A DNA stretch of 64,000 nucleotides from DASVRZ01 sp038230215 (GTDB lineage: Bacteria; Verrucomicrobiota; Verrucomicrobiia; Chthoniobacterales; DASVRZ01), in NCBI GenBank assembly GCA_038230215.1, contig JBBRNR010000006.1, positions 124,001-188,000 on the forward strand, written 5' to 3'. Positions within the stretch are counted from its first letter, which is position 1; each line of letters opens with the position of its first letter. Below, piece by piece: positions 24,281-32,686 of the stretch. A program made the position numbers and the translations under genes. The notes under the pieces are model-generated. The model ran no database searches. It worked only from the letters and a program-made list of their open reading frames with translations, and was not told where the DNA came from.

Positions 24281-25797
24281 ATTTCGCCGTCGGTGACACA
24301 TGGTTGGAACCCGGCAACAGCGTGATGTCGGTGCTGACAGGGATCATTCTTTTTTTGGTGGTCCATTTCATTGGGCAGATTCTGAAAAAGCGCACGGGAG
24401 TGCGACTCGGTTTTGCCTATGAAATCTTTGCCGCCACCCTGGCTGCGATTGCGGGGCTGCTGATTTACGCTCCGACACTGCCCATCTCAGTGGGGTTAAA
24501 GTCGGTTGCGCAGCTCACCGGGGCGTTCGTCATCACGGCCATCATCAACCGCTATTTCTGGGAAATTTATTTCATCAAAAGTGGCAAACCAGCGGCGCCA
24601 AAATTTTTCAGTCAGGTCTTTTCTTTGATCATCGTCGTGGCGGCGCTGGTGCTAATCGTCACGATGAACTTCCAGGAAGGTTCCAATCTCGTCAGAACTG
24701 TCCTGACCACGGGCGGCGTGCTCGCGCTCACCATCGGTCTGGCCTTGCAGGATTTGCTGGGCAACATCATCGCGGGATTTGCGATTCATTTCGGCCAGCC
24801 GTTTAAGCTGGGCGACTGGCTAATCATCGACAACACGCACGTCGAGGTGATGGAAATCAACTGGCGCTCCACCCGCTGCCGGACCAACGACGACACCTAT
24901 CTCGATGTGCCAAACGCGAGCATCACCAAGCAGACGGTAATGAACCTGTATTACCCGGATCGGGTGCATGCGATTCGTGTCTTCGTCTCGCTGGAATATG
25001 ACACACCGCCCAACTTGGCGAAGGATTGTCTGCTGCGTGCGGCGCTCAGTGCGCAAGGCGTTTTGGCCACGCCGACGCCGGTCATTTACCTGAAGGAATT
25101 TGGCGAATCGAGCATCAACTACGAGGTCAAGGCCTTCATCTCGGATCACTCGAAGTATCCGTCGATCATGGACGCGATCCGGACGAACATCTGGTATGAA
25201 TTGAAGCGCCGCAAGCTCACCATTCCGTTCCCGCAGCGTGTGTTGCAGGTGAATCGTCCGGTGAAAGCGGCATCTGAGAATTTCTCGAATGAAGTGATCG
25301 AAGTCTTAAAAAAACAGGAGTCGTTTTCCTTTCTGACTCCGGTGCAACTCCGCCGCCTAACCGAGGGCTGCCACGCAATCTTTTACGGGCGCAATGAGAA
25401 AATCATCCAACAAGGCGACCCGGGCGAATCGATGTTCGTCATTCTTTCCGGAAGTGTCAGCGTGCTGGTGGAATGCGACACCGTTAGCACGGAGGTCGCA
25501 GTGGTGAAAGAGGGCGGGTGCTTTGGAGAAATGTCGTTGCTAACCGGTGAAAAGCGGAGTGCAACGGTGGTCGCAGTGGAAGATTCACTGGTGGTCGAGC
25601 TCTGCAAAGACAGCATGACCGGGCTCTTAAAGGAGAATGTCAAAGTGGTGGAGAAGCTCGGCGAATTATTGGCAAACCGAAAACTAACCAACGAAACTCA
25701 TATTGCCGCGAGGATGGTCAAGGGCGGACGGGTGGCGATGGCACGCAGCCTAAAGGCGTCGTTTCTCAGTCAGCTCAAGGCGTTTTTCGATCTTTAG
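24277..25797 (+). CDS. MscS-family channel fused to cyclic-nucleotide-binding domain
   Basis: This 506-residue protein has about five hydrophobic helices in residues 15-170 and the MscS pore and upper-vestibule signature LALTIGLALQDLLGNIIAGFAI with FGQPFKLGDWLII. A beta/alpha cytosolic domain ends near residue 330 and a cyclic-nucleotide-binding domain covers about 365-485. The phosphate-binding cassette reads FGEMSLLTGEKRSATV, keeping the Glu and Arg that hold cAMP or cGMP. It is therefore likely a ligand-modulated ion or osmolyte channel of the inner membrane. It overlaps the rpe stop by four bases, and its own stop overlaps the convergent rpiB stop. Confidence 0.92.
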   Translation: MNFAVGDTWLEPGNSVMSVLTGIILFLVVHFIGQILKKRTGVRLGFAYEIFAATLAAIAGLLIYAPTLPISVGLKSVAQLTGAFVITAIINRYFWEIYFIKSGKPAAPKFFSQVFSLIIVVAALVLIVTMNFQEGSNLVRTVLTTGGVLALTIGLALQDLLGNIIAGFAIHFGQPFKLGDWLIIDNTHVEVMEINWRSTRCRTNDDTYLDVPNASITKQTVMNLYYPDRVHAIRVFVSLEYDTPPNLAKDCLLRAALSAQGVLATPTPVIYLKEFGESSINYEVKAFISDHSKYPSIMDAIRTNIWYELKRRKLTIPFPQRVLQVNRPVKAASENFSNEVIEVLKKQESFSFLTPVQLRRLTEGCHAIFYGRNEKIIQQGDPGESMFVILSGSVSVLVECDTVSTEVAVVKEGGCFGEMSLLTGEKRSATVVAVEDSLVVELCKDSMTGLLKENVKVVEKLGELLANRKLTNETHIAARMVKGGRVAMARSLKASFLSQLKAFFDL

Positions 25798-26228
25798 GGA
25801 AGCTCGTCGATCTGCCGGATGCGATCAATGTGACGCCCGCCTTCGAACGGCGTCGTGAGAAAGAGGCGGACGATTTCCAATGCGAGTTCCAATGATATCA
25901 TGCGCTCGCCTAGCGAGAGGACGTTGGCGTCGTTGTGCATGCGGGTGAGCACGGCGCTTTCTGTGTTCCAGCAGAGTCCGCAGCGAATGCCACGCGTCCG
26001 GTTGGCCGTGATCGCCTCGCCATTTCCCGAACCACCCAGCACAATGCCACGCTCATATTCACCCGCTGCCACCGCCTCGGCGACAGGCCGGATGAATTTG
26101 GGGTAATCCACCGACTCCGTCGAGAAGGTGCCGAAATTTTTCACCTCGTGCCCGTCCGCTAACAACATCCCGATGATGGCTTCCTTGTAGTGAAATCCGG
26201 CGTGGTCCGATCCGATGGCGATTTTCAT
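25794..26228 (-). CDS. rpiB: Ribose-5-phosphate isomerase B
   Basis: The 144-residue product begins MKIAIGSDHAGFHYKEAI, the RpiB/LacAB signature with the catalytic-site His. It also has SVDYPKFIRPVAEAVAAGE, GIVLGGSGNGEAITANRTRGIRC (anion hole) and RMHNDANVLSLGERM. In typical RpiB proteins the catalytic base is a Cys in the GIxxCGTGxG loop; here that loop reads VLGGSGNGEAI, so a Ser or Gly occupies it, as in RpiB forms that use another acidic residue. It interconverts ribose and ribulose 5-phosphate. The start at 26228 matches the conserved N-terminus. The stop overlaps the MscS gene's by four bases. Confidence 0.93.
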   Translation of the reverse strand: MKIAIGSDHAGFHYKEAIIGMLLADGHEVKNFGTFSTESVDYPKFIRPVAEAVAAGEYERGIVLGGSGNGEAITANRTRGIRCGLCWNTESAVLTRMHNDANVLSLGERMISLELALEIVRLFLTTPFEGGRHIDRIRQIDELP

Positions 26229-26303
26229 GAGAGTTAGAGATTCATGGCAGAACTTCTGATTGCCGATTTTTCCAAGGCTGCTACATAACTCCGTAGCAAA
26301 CAA

Positions 26304-26377
26304 GCGTTCGTAGCTCAACTGGATAGAGCGCCGCCCTCCGAAGGCGGAGGTTGTGGGTTCGACCCCCGCCGAACGCA
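26304..26377 (+). tRNA. tRNA-Arg (anticodon CCG)
   Basis: A 74-base cloverleaf. The acceptor stem GCGTTCG (26304-26310) pairs with CGAACGC (26370-26376), and A26377 is the discriminator. The D-arm has TAGCTCAACTGGATAGAGC, the anticodon stem CCGCC/GGCGG encloses the loop CTCCGAA with anticodon CCG, and the T-arm has GGGTTCGACCCCC. The 3' CCA is not encoded (the next bases are GTT). It reads the CGG codon and lies 75 bases from the divergent rpiB start and 79 bases before rplU. Confidence 0.97.
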
Positions 26378-26456
26378 GTTTCCGCAAAATTCTCTCTTGC
26401 GGGCTGGATGCGGCTGTGGCACTCTTGCTGCCCGTTTGAAAAACACGGGTTATTTC

Positions 26457-26771
26457 ATGGCTTACGCAATCATCAAAACTGGCGGTAAACAATACCGCGT
26501 GACACCCGGGCAATACTTCGACGTCGAAAAGTTGGATGTTGCTGTGGGTGAAAAAACTACTTTTTCCGAAGTTCTCTTCCATTCCGATGGCAGCAAGTTG
26601 ACTTACGGTTCACCCAGTATCGCTGGCGCGACCGTCGTCGCCGAAATTCTCGACCAGCACAAGGATAAAAAAGTAATTGCCTACAAATACAAACGCCGTA
26701 AAGGTTATCACCGCACCGTGGGACATCGCCGGAAACTGACCCGGGTCAAAATCGAATCCATTTCCCTGTAA
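26457..26771 (+). CDS. rplU: 50S ribosomal protein L21
   Basis: The 104-residue protein starts MAYAIIKTGGKQYRVTPGQ, the L21 signature. Its C-terminal block is KVIAYKYKRRKGYHRTVGHRRKLTRVKI, which binds 23S rRNA. ATG 26457 matches the family; an in-frame start at 26397 adds 20 unconserved residues. rpmA follows after 12 bases, the standard L21-L27 pair. The leader before the start (cgggttatttc) has no Shine-Dalgarno sequence even though this is a highly expressed gene. Confidence 0.98.
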   Translation: MAYAIIKTGGKQYRVTPGQYFDVEKLDVAVGEKTTFSEVLFHSDGSKLTYGSPSIAGATVVAEILDQHKDKKVIAYKYKRRKGYHRTVGHRRKLTRVKIESISL

Positions 26772-26783
26772 TTTCTAAACGTC

Positions 26784-27062
26784 ATGGCACATAAAAAAGG
26801 ACAAGGCAGCGTTAAGAACGGCCGCGACAGCGTCAGCAAGCGTCTCGGCGTTAAAAAATTTGGCAGTGAATCCGTCGTGGCAGGCAACATCATCTTGCGT
26901 CAGCGTGGCACCAAGTTTCATCCCGGCAAAAACGTCGGCTTGGGACGTGATTACACGATTTTTGCGCTCACAGATGGTGTGGTTCGTTTCGACCGAGATG
27001 GTCGTCGTGTGAATGTAGATCCAAGCGTCGATCCAGTGCTGGAAACCGTTTCCTCCAACTAA
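26784..27062 (+). CDS. rpmA: 50S ribosomal protein L27
   Basis: The 92-residue protein begins MAHKKGQGSVKNGRDS, close to the family's AHKKGGGSTRNGRDS. SKRLGVKKFGSESVVAGNIILRQRGTKFHPG and VGLGRDYTIFALTDGVV follow, also as in L27. The N-terminus reaches the peptidyl-transferase centre. It is the second gene of the rplU-rpmA pair and is followed by a strong terminator hairpin at 27088-27122. The leader (taatttctaaacgtc) again lacks a Shine-Dalgarno sequence. Confidence 0.98.
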   Translation: MAHKKGQGSVKNGRDSVSKRLGVKKFGSESVVAGNIILRQRGTKFHPGKNVGLGRDYTIFALTDGVVRFDRDGRRVNVDPSVDPVLETVSSN

Positions 27063-27087
27063 GAGACAGACAATTCCCTCCCGCAGC

Positions 27088-27122
27088 AAAACCGCGCTCC
27101 AAGTTATATGGGGCGCGGTTTT
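27088..27122 (+). terminator. Rho-independent terminator after rplU-rpmA
   Basis: Perfect 10-base arms AAAACCGCGC (27088-27097) and GCGCGGTTTT (27113-27122) with a 15-base loop, followed by a T-rich run (gtatttta). It starts 26 bases after the rpmA stop. The A-tail and T-tail symmetry would also allow termination from the opposite direction. Confidence 0.85.
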
Positions 27123-27210
27123 GTATTTTATGAGCGGAGTTTCATTTGAATGGACAAGGTGACCCTTTCAAGTTGCATAGTCTGTCAGTTCACCTTTAAT
27201 TGCCAGCCTT

Positions 27211-28380
27211 GTGAGCCTTCACCCATCCGACATTATTTACCTTGATAATAATGGAACGACTGCGGTCGATCCTGCGGTTGTCTCAGAAATGATGCCTTAT
27301 CTAACGGATTTTTACGGCAACCCGAGCAGCGCCTACAGTTTCGGAACCCAAGTTAAGGAAGCCATTGAAGTCGCCCGTGTCAGGGTCGCCACCCTGCTCG
27401 GCTGCGCACCGGCAGAAATTATTTTCACTTCCTGCGGCACGGAATCGAACAATGCAGCGATCCAGTCCGCTTTGCTGATCGACCCCGACCGCCAGCACGT
27501 CGTCACCAGCACTGTCGAGCACAGCGCCATCATCAAACACGGCGAGGCGCTCGCCCGGCGCGGGGTCGAAGTCACATGGTTGCCAGTCGATTCCAGAGGG
27601 CAGATCGATCTCGACGATTTAAGAAACGTCGTTCGCGACGACACCGCCATCGTCTCCCTCATGTGGGCGAACAACGAAACCGGCGTCCTCTTTCCCATCG
27701 AAGAAGCCTCCGCCATCGCCCGGGAAAAAGGCGCGCTCTTCCACACGGACGCCGTTCAAGCCGTGGGCAAAATTCCGATCCGGCTGGCAGATTCGAAGAT
27801 CAATTTTCTCTCGGTTTCCGGCCACAAACTGCATTGCCCCAAAGGCGTCGGCGTGCTCTACGCCAACCGCAAATCACGCTTCAACTCCTTTCTCATCGGC
27901 GGCGGCCAGGAAAACGGCAAGCGCGCCGGCACGGAAAACGTTCCCTATATCGTCGCTCTCGGCAAAGCCGCCGAACTGGCTGGAGCTGCGATGGAAGAGG
28001 AAAACATCGAGGTGAAAGCCCTGCGGGATCATTTTGAAAACACCCTCCTCGACTTCCTCGACGGTATCGAAGTGAACGGAGACCGCGAAAACCGCCTGCC
28101 CAATACGAGTAACATCGCCATTAGCGGAATCGAATCCGAAGCCCTCCTCATTTTGCTCGACCAGCGCGGCATCTGCTGCTCCGGCGGCTCCGCCTGCACG
28201 ACCGGCCAATTGACCCCGTCGCACGTCCTTATGGCCATGGGCTTCTCCGTGGACCGCGCCCGCTCCAGCGTTCGGTTCTCCTTCAGTCGCTACAATACGC
28301 GATCCGAAGTGGATCACGCCTTGGAGATCATCATCGCGACGATTCAAAAGTTACGCTCTCTGGCCCCGCTTCCTGCCTAA
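27211..28380 (+). CDS. Cysteine desulfurase (NifS/IscS class V aminotransferase)
   Basis: This PLP enzyme releases sulfur from cysteine as a persulfide for Fe-S clusters or tRNA thiolation. The 389-residue protein has IYLDNNGTTAVDPAV at the N-terminus, TVEHSAIIKHGEAL, HTDAVQAVGKIP and the PLP-binding Lys in SVSGHKLHCPKGVGVLY. The active-site Cys lies in CSGGSACTTGQLTPSHVLMAMG, the short-loop NifS/IscS type. The start is GTG at 27211 (SLHPSDIIYLD). No iscU or other Fe-S assembly gene is adjacent. Confidence 0.94.
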   Translation: MSLHPSDIIYLDNNGTTAVDPAVVSEMMPYLTDFYGNPSSAYSFGTQVKEAIEVARVRVATLLGCAPAEIIFTSCGTESNNAAIQSALLIDPDRQHVVTSTVEHSAIIKHGEALARRGVEVTWLPVDSRGQIDLDDLRNVVRDDTAIVSLMWANNETGVLFPIEEASAIAREKGALFHTDAVQAVGKIPIRLADSKINFLSVSGHKLHCPKGVGVLYANRKSRFNSFLIGGGQENGKRAGTENVPYIVALGKAAELAGAAMEEENIEVKALRDHFENTLLDFLDGIEVNGDRENRLPNTSNIAISGIESEALLILLDQRGICCSGGSACTTGQLTPSHVLMAMGFSVDRARSSVRFSFSRYNTRSEVDHALEIIIATIQKLRSLAPLPA

Positions 28381-28446
28381 GGCAGATTCCGGTGGAAGAA
28401 ACTTGGTTCTATCCACCTGATGAGCTGCCGATTTTTATTAAAATCT
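28381..28446 (+). terminator. Probable terminator hairpin after the cysteine desulfurase gene
   Basis: An imperfect long hairpin made of GGCAG (28381-28385) with CTGCC (28435-28439) and, inside it, GGTGGA (28391-28396) with TCCACC (28422-28427), followed by GATTTTTATT. It starts right after the desulfurase stop and would separate the core region from the polysaccharide locus. The internal bulges make it weaker than the one after rpmA. Confidence 0.5.
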
Positions 28447-28505
28447 CTCCGTAGACGGCAATTTAAAGCCGCCTGCGATGTGCTCCAGTCACCATTCAAC
28501 CTTAA

Positions 28506-29684
28506 ATGAACCGCGCTCGCATCCTTCAGATATTCAGCCGTTACGAGCATTACGGCGGCGAGGAGGCGAGTGTGACTAGGATCGGCGACATCATGCAGAG
28601 GGAATATGACGTGGAATATTTTCTTGGCTCGACCTCCGATCTCATGCGGCCTGGGATGCTCAACAAGATGCAGTTGCCGCTGCGAATGTTATACAACTCG
28701 GATGTAAAAAAGCGTCTTCTGCACTACCAGAAAGCGGGCAGATTCGACTACTGGCAGGTTCACAACGTCTTCCCGGGAATGTCGCCTGTGGTTTATTATC
28801 TGGCAGAAAACCTAGGCATTCCAGTCGTGCAATACCTGCACAACTACCGTTTTTCCTGCGTCAACGGTTTCTTTCTCAATCATGGCCAGCCGTGCCAGCG
28901 CTGCATTAAAGGGAATTTCCTGCCCGCCTTCGAGACCGCTTGTTGGCGCAACAGCGCAGTTTACAGCGGGGCAATGGGATTCGTGCTGAGCACCGTTCGC
29001 TGGCAGGAATTGTTTTCGAAAATCAGTCGCTTCATTGCCATCAGCCATCGCCAAAAGGAACTGCACGTCGAAATGGGCATTCCTGCGGAAAAAATCGACG
29101 TCATTCATCATTTTGTGGAGCCCGTTGAAACCGCTATCGGGGCCAAGGCGGGCGGCCATGCATTGTTCATTGGCAGGCTCTCAGCGGAAAAAGGCGGCAT
29201 GCAATTGCTCCGGGCATGGCAGAAAATTCGTCATCCCGAGCGGAAACTATACATCGTCGGCGATGGCCCGGAAAGGCAGCCGATGGAGGAATTTTGCCAC
29301 CGTAAAGGCATCCAGAACGTGATTTTTGCCGGGTTTTTGAAATCCTCCGCGCAGCAGGAAATCTGGGAGAACGCGGCGTTCACCGTCGTGCCCTCGATCT
29401 GGGAAGAGCCGTTCGGTCTGGTTGTCCTCGAATCCTGGGCGCGCAAAATCCCCGTTATTGCCCATCGGATTGGCGCATTGCCGGAAATTATTTCCCATAA
29501 CCAGGATGGGTTACTCTGCGATCCGGCATCTGCGGAAAGCCTGGCGGCCAGTATGGACAGCTTTTTCTCCGACGCTCCATGGACTCACGATTGTGGCATG
29601 GCAGGATATCGCAAGCTGCTCGCGAATTTCAATTCCGATAAATGGCTCGAAGGCATCCAGGCCACTTACAGCCGACTTTCATAA
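28506..29684 (+). CDS. Glycosyltransferase, GT4 type (GT-B fold)
   Basis: A 392-residue protein with the two Rossmann-like halves of GT-B enzymes: an N-terminal acceptor half starting RILQIFSRYEHYGGEEASV, and a C-terminal donor half with HALFIGRLSAEKGGMQLLRAWQKI and VVPSIWEEPFGLVVLESWA, the E-x7-E retaining motif. RIGALPEIISHNQDG follows as in GT4. Two Cys pairs in FSCVNGFF and PCQRCIKGN resemble other O-antigen GT4 enzymes. It transfers a sugar from a nucleotide donor to a lipid-linked glycan in the cytoplasm; the sugar is unknown. It is the first gene of the polysaccharide locus. Confidence 0.9.
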   Translation: MNRARILQIFSRYEHYGGEEASVTRIGDIMQREYDVEYFLGSTSDLMRPGMLNKMQLPLRMLYNSDVKKRLLHYQKAGRFDYWQVHNVFPGMSPVVYYLAENLGIPVVQYLHNYRFSCVNGFFLNHGQPCQRCIKGNFLPAFETACWRNSAVYSGAMGFVLSTVRWQELFSKISRFIAISHRQKELHVEMGIPAEKIDVIHHFVEPVETAIGAKAGGHALFIGRLSAEKGGMQLLRAWQKIRHPERKLYIVGDGPERQPMEEFCHRKGIQNVIFAGFLKSSAQQEIWENAAFTVVPSIWEEPFGLVVLESWARKIPVIAHRIGALPEIISHNQDGLLCDPASAESLAASMDSFFSDAPWTHDCGMAGYRKLLANFNSDKWLEGIQATYSRLS

Positions 29685-29703
29685 CCTCTCTTCCCTCAGT
29701 TCT

Positions 29704-30456
29704 ATGAAACTTCCCACTACACAACCCCAACCACTCATCTCCATATCGATGAGTCTCTTTGCCATCACGGCGCTGGCAGTGATTTTGACCGCGGATTATC
29801 TGATGCCTTACGTCACGATCACGCCGCCGCTTTTGCTGCTAGTCATCGGGTTTCTCGCCCTGAAACTGCGACCAAAAGTTCTCCTTGCCTGGGTGGTGCT
29901 CTACTCGGGCGCCTCCATTTTTATGATCTATCAGGATCGCGTTAACTGGACGCCCAACAGCCACCAAGTCCGTTTCGTAGCACGGTTGTTGGGCATTGTG
30001 GCCGGCAACGGTGTTGCTCTGGGGTTAAGCATTTACCGCGCTCGACTGGAGGATAGTTACCTGCAGATTCTGGATATTTTTCAAAAAATTCCCTCCGCCC
30101 TAATTGTATCGGATAACATTGGGAATGTTGTCACCATTAACGAAGAAGCCGTGCAACTTTGTGGGCTGGAAACCAAAAAAATGATCGGCGACTCCTATTT
30201 TAAACATTTTGGCATCGGACGTTCCAAAGGCGAATCCATCCGGAAATACCTCGAACTGGTGCAAAATCCAACCAGTGAAACACAGAGGCTGGAAATCTGG
30301 GTGGCTGAGCAGAAAGTATTTCTGCAAGGTTCGCTGGTGACACTTCCTATTGCTTCTCTTGGCGGCGAAAAATGGATTTTGACCACACTGTTTCCGAGTT
30401 ACTTGGAACCATCCCAACCATCTCCGATGCAGCGTCATGAAGATGAGAAAATCTAG
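29704..30456 (+). CDS. Membrane protein with a PAS-like domain and no output domain
   Basis: The 250-residue product has three to four hydrophobic helices in the first 110 residues (SMSLFAITALAVILTADYL, LLLLVIGFLALKL, LLAWVVLYSGASIFMIY and FVARLLGIVAGNGVALGLSI). A PAS-like sensor region then covers about 120-235, with FQKIPSALIVSDNIGNVVTINEEAVQLCG. No kinase, cyclase, GGDEF or DNA-binding domain follows. It starts 19 bases after the first glycosyltransferase gene and could be a signal input for the locus. The output partner is unknown. Confidence 0.7.
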   Translation: MKLPTTQPQPLISISMSLFAITALAVILTADYLMPYVTITPPLLLLVIGFLALKLRPKVLLAWVVLYSGASIFMIYQDRVNWTPNSHQVRFVARLLGIVAGNGVALGLSIYRARLEDSYLQILDIFQKIPSALIVSDNIGNVVTINEEAVQLCGLETKKMIGDSYFKHFGIGRSKGESIRKYLELVQNPTSETQRLEIWVAEQKVFLQGSLVTLPIASLGGEKWILTTLFPSYLEPSQPSPMQRHEDEKI

Positions 30457-30495
30457 GTTGCAAAAAGCCGCGTTAGATTGTCCATGTCAACTGGC

Positions 30496-31785
30496 TCAGA
30501 ATGTGGGGATGTTTAGGCGTTTATTTCGGTTGCGAATCGCGGCCCTAGCCTGTCGATAGAGCGAGTAAGTCAGTCTGTGGAAGGAGGCCATCGGGTCTAC
30601 CCATCGCGATTCGCTGTAATCGTTCTCGCGTTTATGGAAGTCTTTGGCAAAAGCAAGTAACGTTTCCCGCCGTTCTTTTAGTAGGGTGGACTCGGAACCC
30701 GTTAGGGTTGAGATAATAACTGCTTCTAAAATGTCGGTCTCTTTATCCAGATTAGCTAGGTTTCCTATTCTAGATTTACCTAAACTTCCCATTTTTTGTC
30801 GAAGCTCTGGATTGGTTAAATCGCAAATTCGACGACTCATTTCCTCTGGTCCACGACATACAAAACCCGACTTCCCATTCTGAATCAACTCTACCTGAGC
30901 GTTGTCTCCCCAAGGTGTTGACATGGTTATTACCGGTAAGCCCGATGCCATTGCCTCGGCGAGAGTATAACCGAAACTTTCTCCCCAGTCGCTGGAATGA
31001 ATCGAAAAATCTGCTGCACCATAGAGTTTTTCCAGCCAGGCAAAATCGGTAGTTGCACGTCGAAGGATGATGCCGTCCCCATAGCGTCCCGCCTCAACAT
31101 CGCGCCAGATGTTTTCGGAGGGTTCCATCAGTAATAGATGCAAATTTTTAATCTTCTGCCGCGCAAGTGCAAAAGCTTCACATTCCCAAGTTGCCCATTT
31201 ATTTCCCGGGCGTCCGAAACGAACGCCTAGTAAATCATCTTTCCCGACGCAGAGTTGGTTGCGAACTTCCCAACGAACGAAATCTTCAATTGGGACCAAA
31301 GGTAGAATAGGATAATTCACTACAGTTTGTCTAGAAAGACTTTTTTCACTCATGATGCGCTTGGCTCTCTGGAAGGCTTGTGCACCGCTTGCTCTACAAA
31401 TAAACATTCTATAATCAACCATTTGCAGACTTTCAGGATCTTCCATTCTACCAAAAACATTGGTTTCAATCAATTTGGGCCTTGAGGGCCCTAATTTTTG
31501 TAGAATTTCATACAAAGGATTTGAAATGGGATAACCCGGTACATGCTGGTGGACGACATCGATGCCTTCGTCCATAAAAAACTTTGAAATCTGGTGCGGT
31601 TGTGTCGCTGTAATCAGTGGTATTTTGTTCTCTAAAAGAATGGAGGATCTGGGGCCTTCCTTGGCCAAATAAAAGACGCGATTTCCCCGTTTTTTCAATT
31701 CACAGGCAAATAGCGTGGCACATTTTTCGGTGCCTCCCATGCCAGACCCTGCCCATATAGAGATGGAATATTTTAGCATTGCCAT
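30496..31785 (-). CDS. Glycosyltransferase, GT4-like
   Basis: The 429-residue protein opens with a GT-B type acceptor loop, MLKYSISIWAGSGMGGTEKCATLFA, and has a donor domain with HSSDWGESFGYTLAEAMASGLPVITM (E-x7-E) and NAQVELIQNGKSGFVC. It is more divergent from classical GT4 than its neighbours (for instance IILRRATTDFAWLEKLYGAADFSI). Start ATG 31785 or 31779. It is the last gene of a four-gene minus-strand group (33292, 32687, 31794, 30496). The region is visibly AT-rich from about here on. Confidence 0.82.
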   Translation of the reverse strand: MAMLKYSISIWAGSGMGGTEKCATLFACELKKRGNRVFYLAKEGPRSSILLENKIPLITATQPHQISKFFMDEGIDVVHQHVPGYPISNPLYEILQKLGPSRPKLIETNVFGRMEDPESLQMVDYRMFICRASGAQAFQRAKRIMSEKSLSRQTVVNYPILPLVPIEDFVRWEVRNQLCVGKDDLLGVRFGRPGNKWATWECEAFALARQKIKNLHLLLMEPSENIWRDVEAGRYGDGIILRRATTDFAWLEKLYGAADFSIHSSDWGESFGYTLAEAMASGLPVITMSTPWGDNAQVELIQNGKSGFVCRGPEEMSRRICDLTNPELRQKMGSLGKSRIGNLANLDKETDILEAVIISTLTGSESTLLKERRETLLAFAKDFHKRENDYSESRWVDPMASFHRLTYSLYRQARAAIRNRNKRLNIPTF

Positions 31786-31793
31786 CCAATGGA

Positions 31794-32576
31794 TTAGTTG
31801 GCCAACTTTGTAAACAAATCAACAGTAGTTCCATTTCGTTCAGGCGTAATGAATGAAACAGCCAGTCCACTTGAGCGAAGCGAATCATAACATTTTTCCG
31901 TATTACAATAAGTATGATGCATCTCGATGACGGCTGTTTGTAAGCGATTGCATAGCTCTGGATAGTTCTCAATGAACGACTCCTCCGATCCTTCAATGTC
32001 GCATTTCAAAAAATCAATTGGGCCTTGGTCAACAATCTTTTCAACGTTCAAAAAATCCACTTGATCACTTTTTGTAAACCGGCGTGGAACTAAAGAATTC
32101 ATTCCGTGATAACTGATTTGATAAATCTTTGCATGACCAGTGCGCTGCCCTACCAATCCAAAATGAACTTGGCTGTTTCTAGCAAGCATCTGACTCGCAT
32201 TAACTCTTTGCATCAAGGTGGAATATGTCCCGGGACTCCCTTCAAACATATCGATCAAAAACGATTTCTTATCACCAAATCGCTTATGAAAAAGATGAGC
32301 AAACCGCAAACTAAAATAACCAACATTTGCTCCAATATCCAAAACCCGCATGATCTGGCGACCTGATTTTTCAAATGCTTGAAATGCAACTTCGATAGCA
32401 CGGTCATATTCCCCGGTAATAAAAATATCAGTAAAAAGTACCCAATCTGCGTAGCTTGCAATTTTAATGTGTAAATCCGGGCTAATATCGCAATTTAAGG
32501 CCTGCAAACGCAGAATATAATTCTTGGCTGCCATTTTTAGCCGCCATGTCATTTTTTTATAAAAAGTTTTAATCAT
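31794..32576 (-). CDS. FkbM-family SAM-dependent methyltransferase
   Basis: The 260-residue protein has the SAM-binding motif RVLDIGANVGYFSLRF, a downstream acidic residue in LIDMFEGSPGTYSTLM, and the FkbM hallmark IDFLKCDIEGSEESFIENY. FkbM enzymes O-methylate hydroxyls, here probably of a sugar residue in the polymer. The N-terminal 75 residues form a helical region not shared with all members. It lies 8 bases upstream of the 30496 glycosyltransferase on the same strand, so the two are co-transcribed. Confidence 0.85.
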   Translation of the reverse strand: MIKTFYKKMTWRLKMAAKNYILRLQALNCDISPDLHIKIASYADWVLFTDIFITGEYDRAIEVAFQAFEKSGRQIMRVLDIGANVGYFSLRFAHLFHKRFGDKKSFLIDMFEGSPGTYSTLMQRVNASQMLARNSQVHFGLVGQRTGHAKIYQISYHGMNSLVPRRFTKSDQVDFLNVEKIVDQGPIDFLKCDIEGSEESFIENYPELCNRLQTAVIEMHHTYCNTEKCYDSLRSSGLAVSFITPERNGTTVDLFTKLAN

Positions 32577-32686
32577 AAAGACCGAGTATTATCGAGGGCA
32601 ACATTACCAATCTGGGAATGGCATATCTATTTAATCTTTCTGGCTAATGCGACAGCAAAAAGAGTCCTTATTATGATTCCATAAGC

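Noticed and set aside
26417..26428. Sigma-54-like site TGGCACTCTTGC upstream of rplU
   Set aside because: The GG-to-GC spacing is three bases too short for a -24/-12 promoter.
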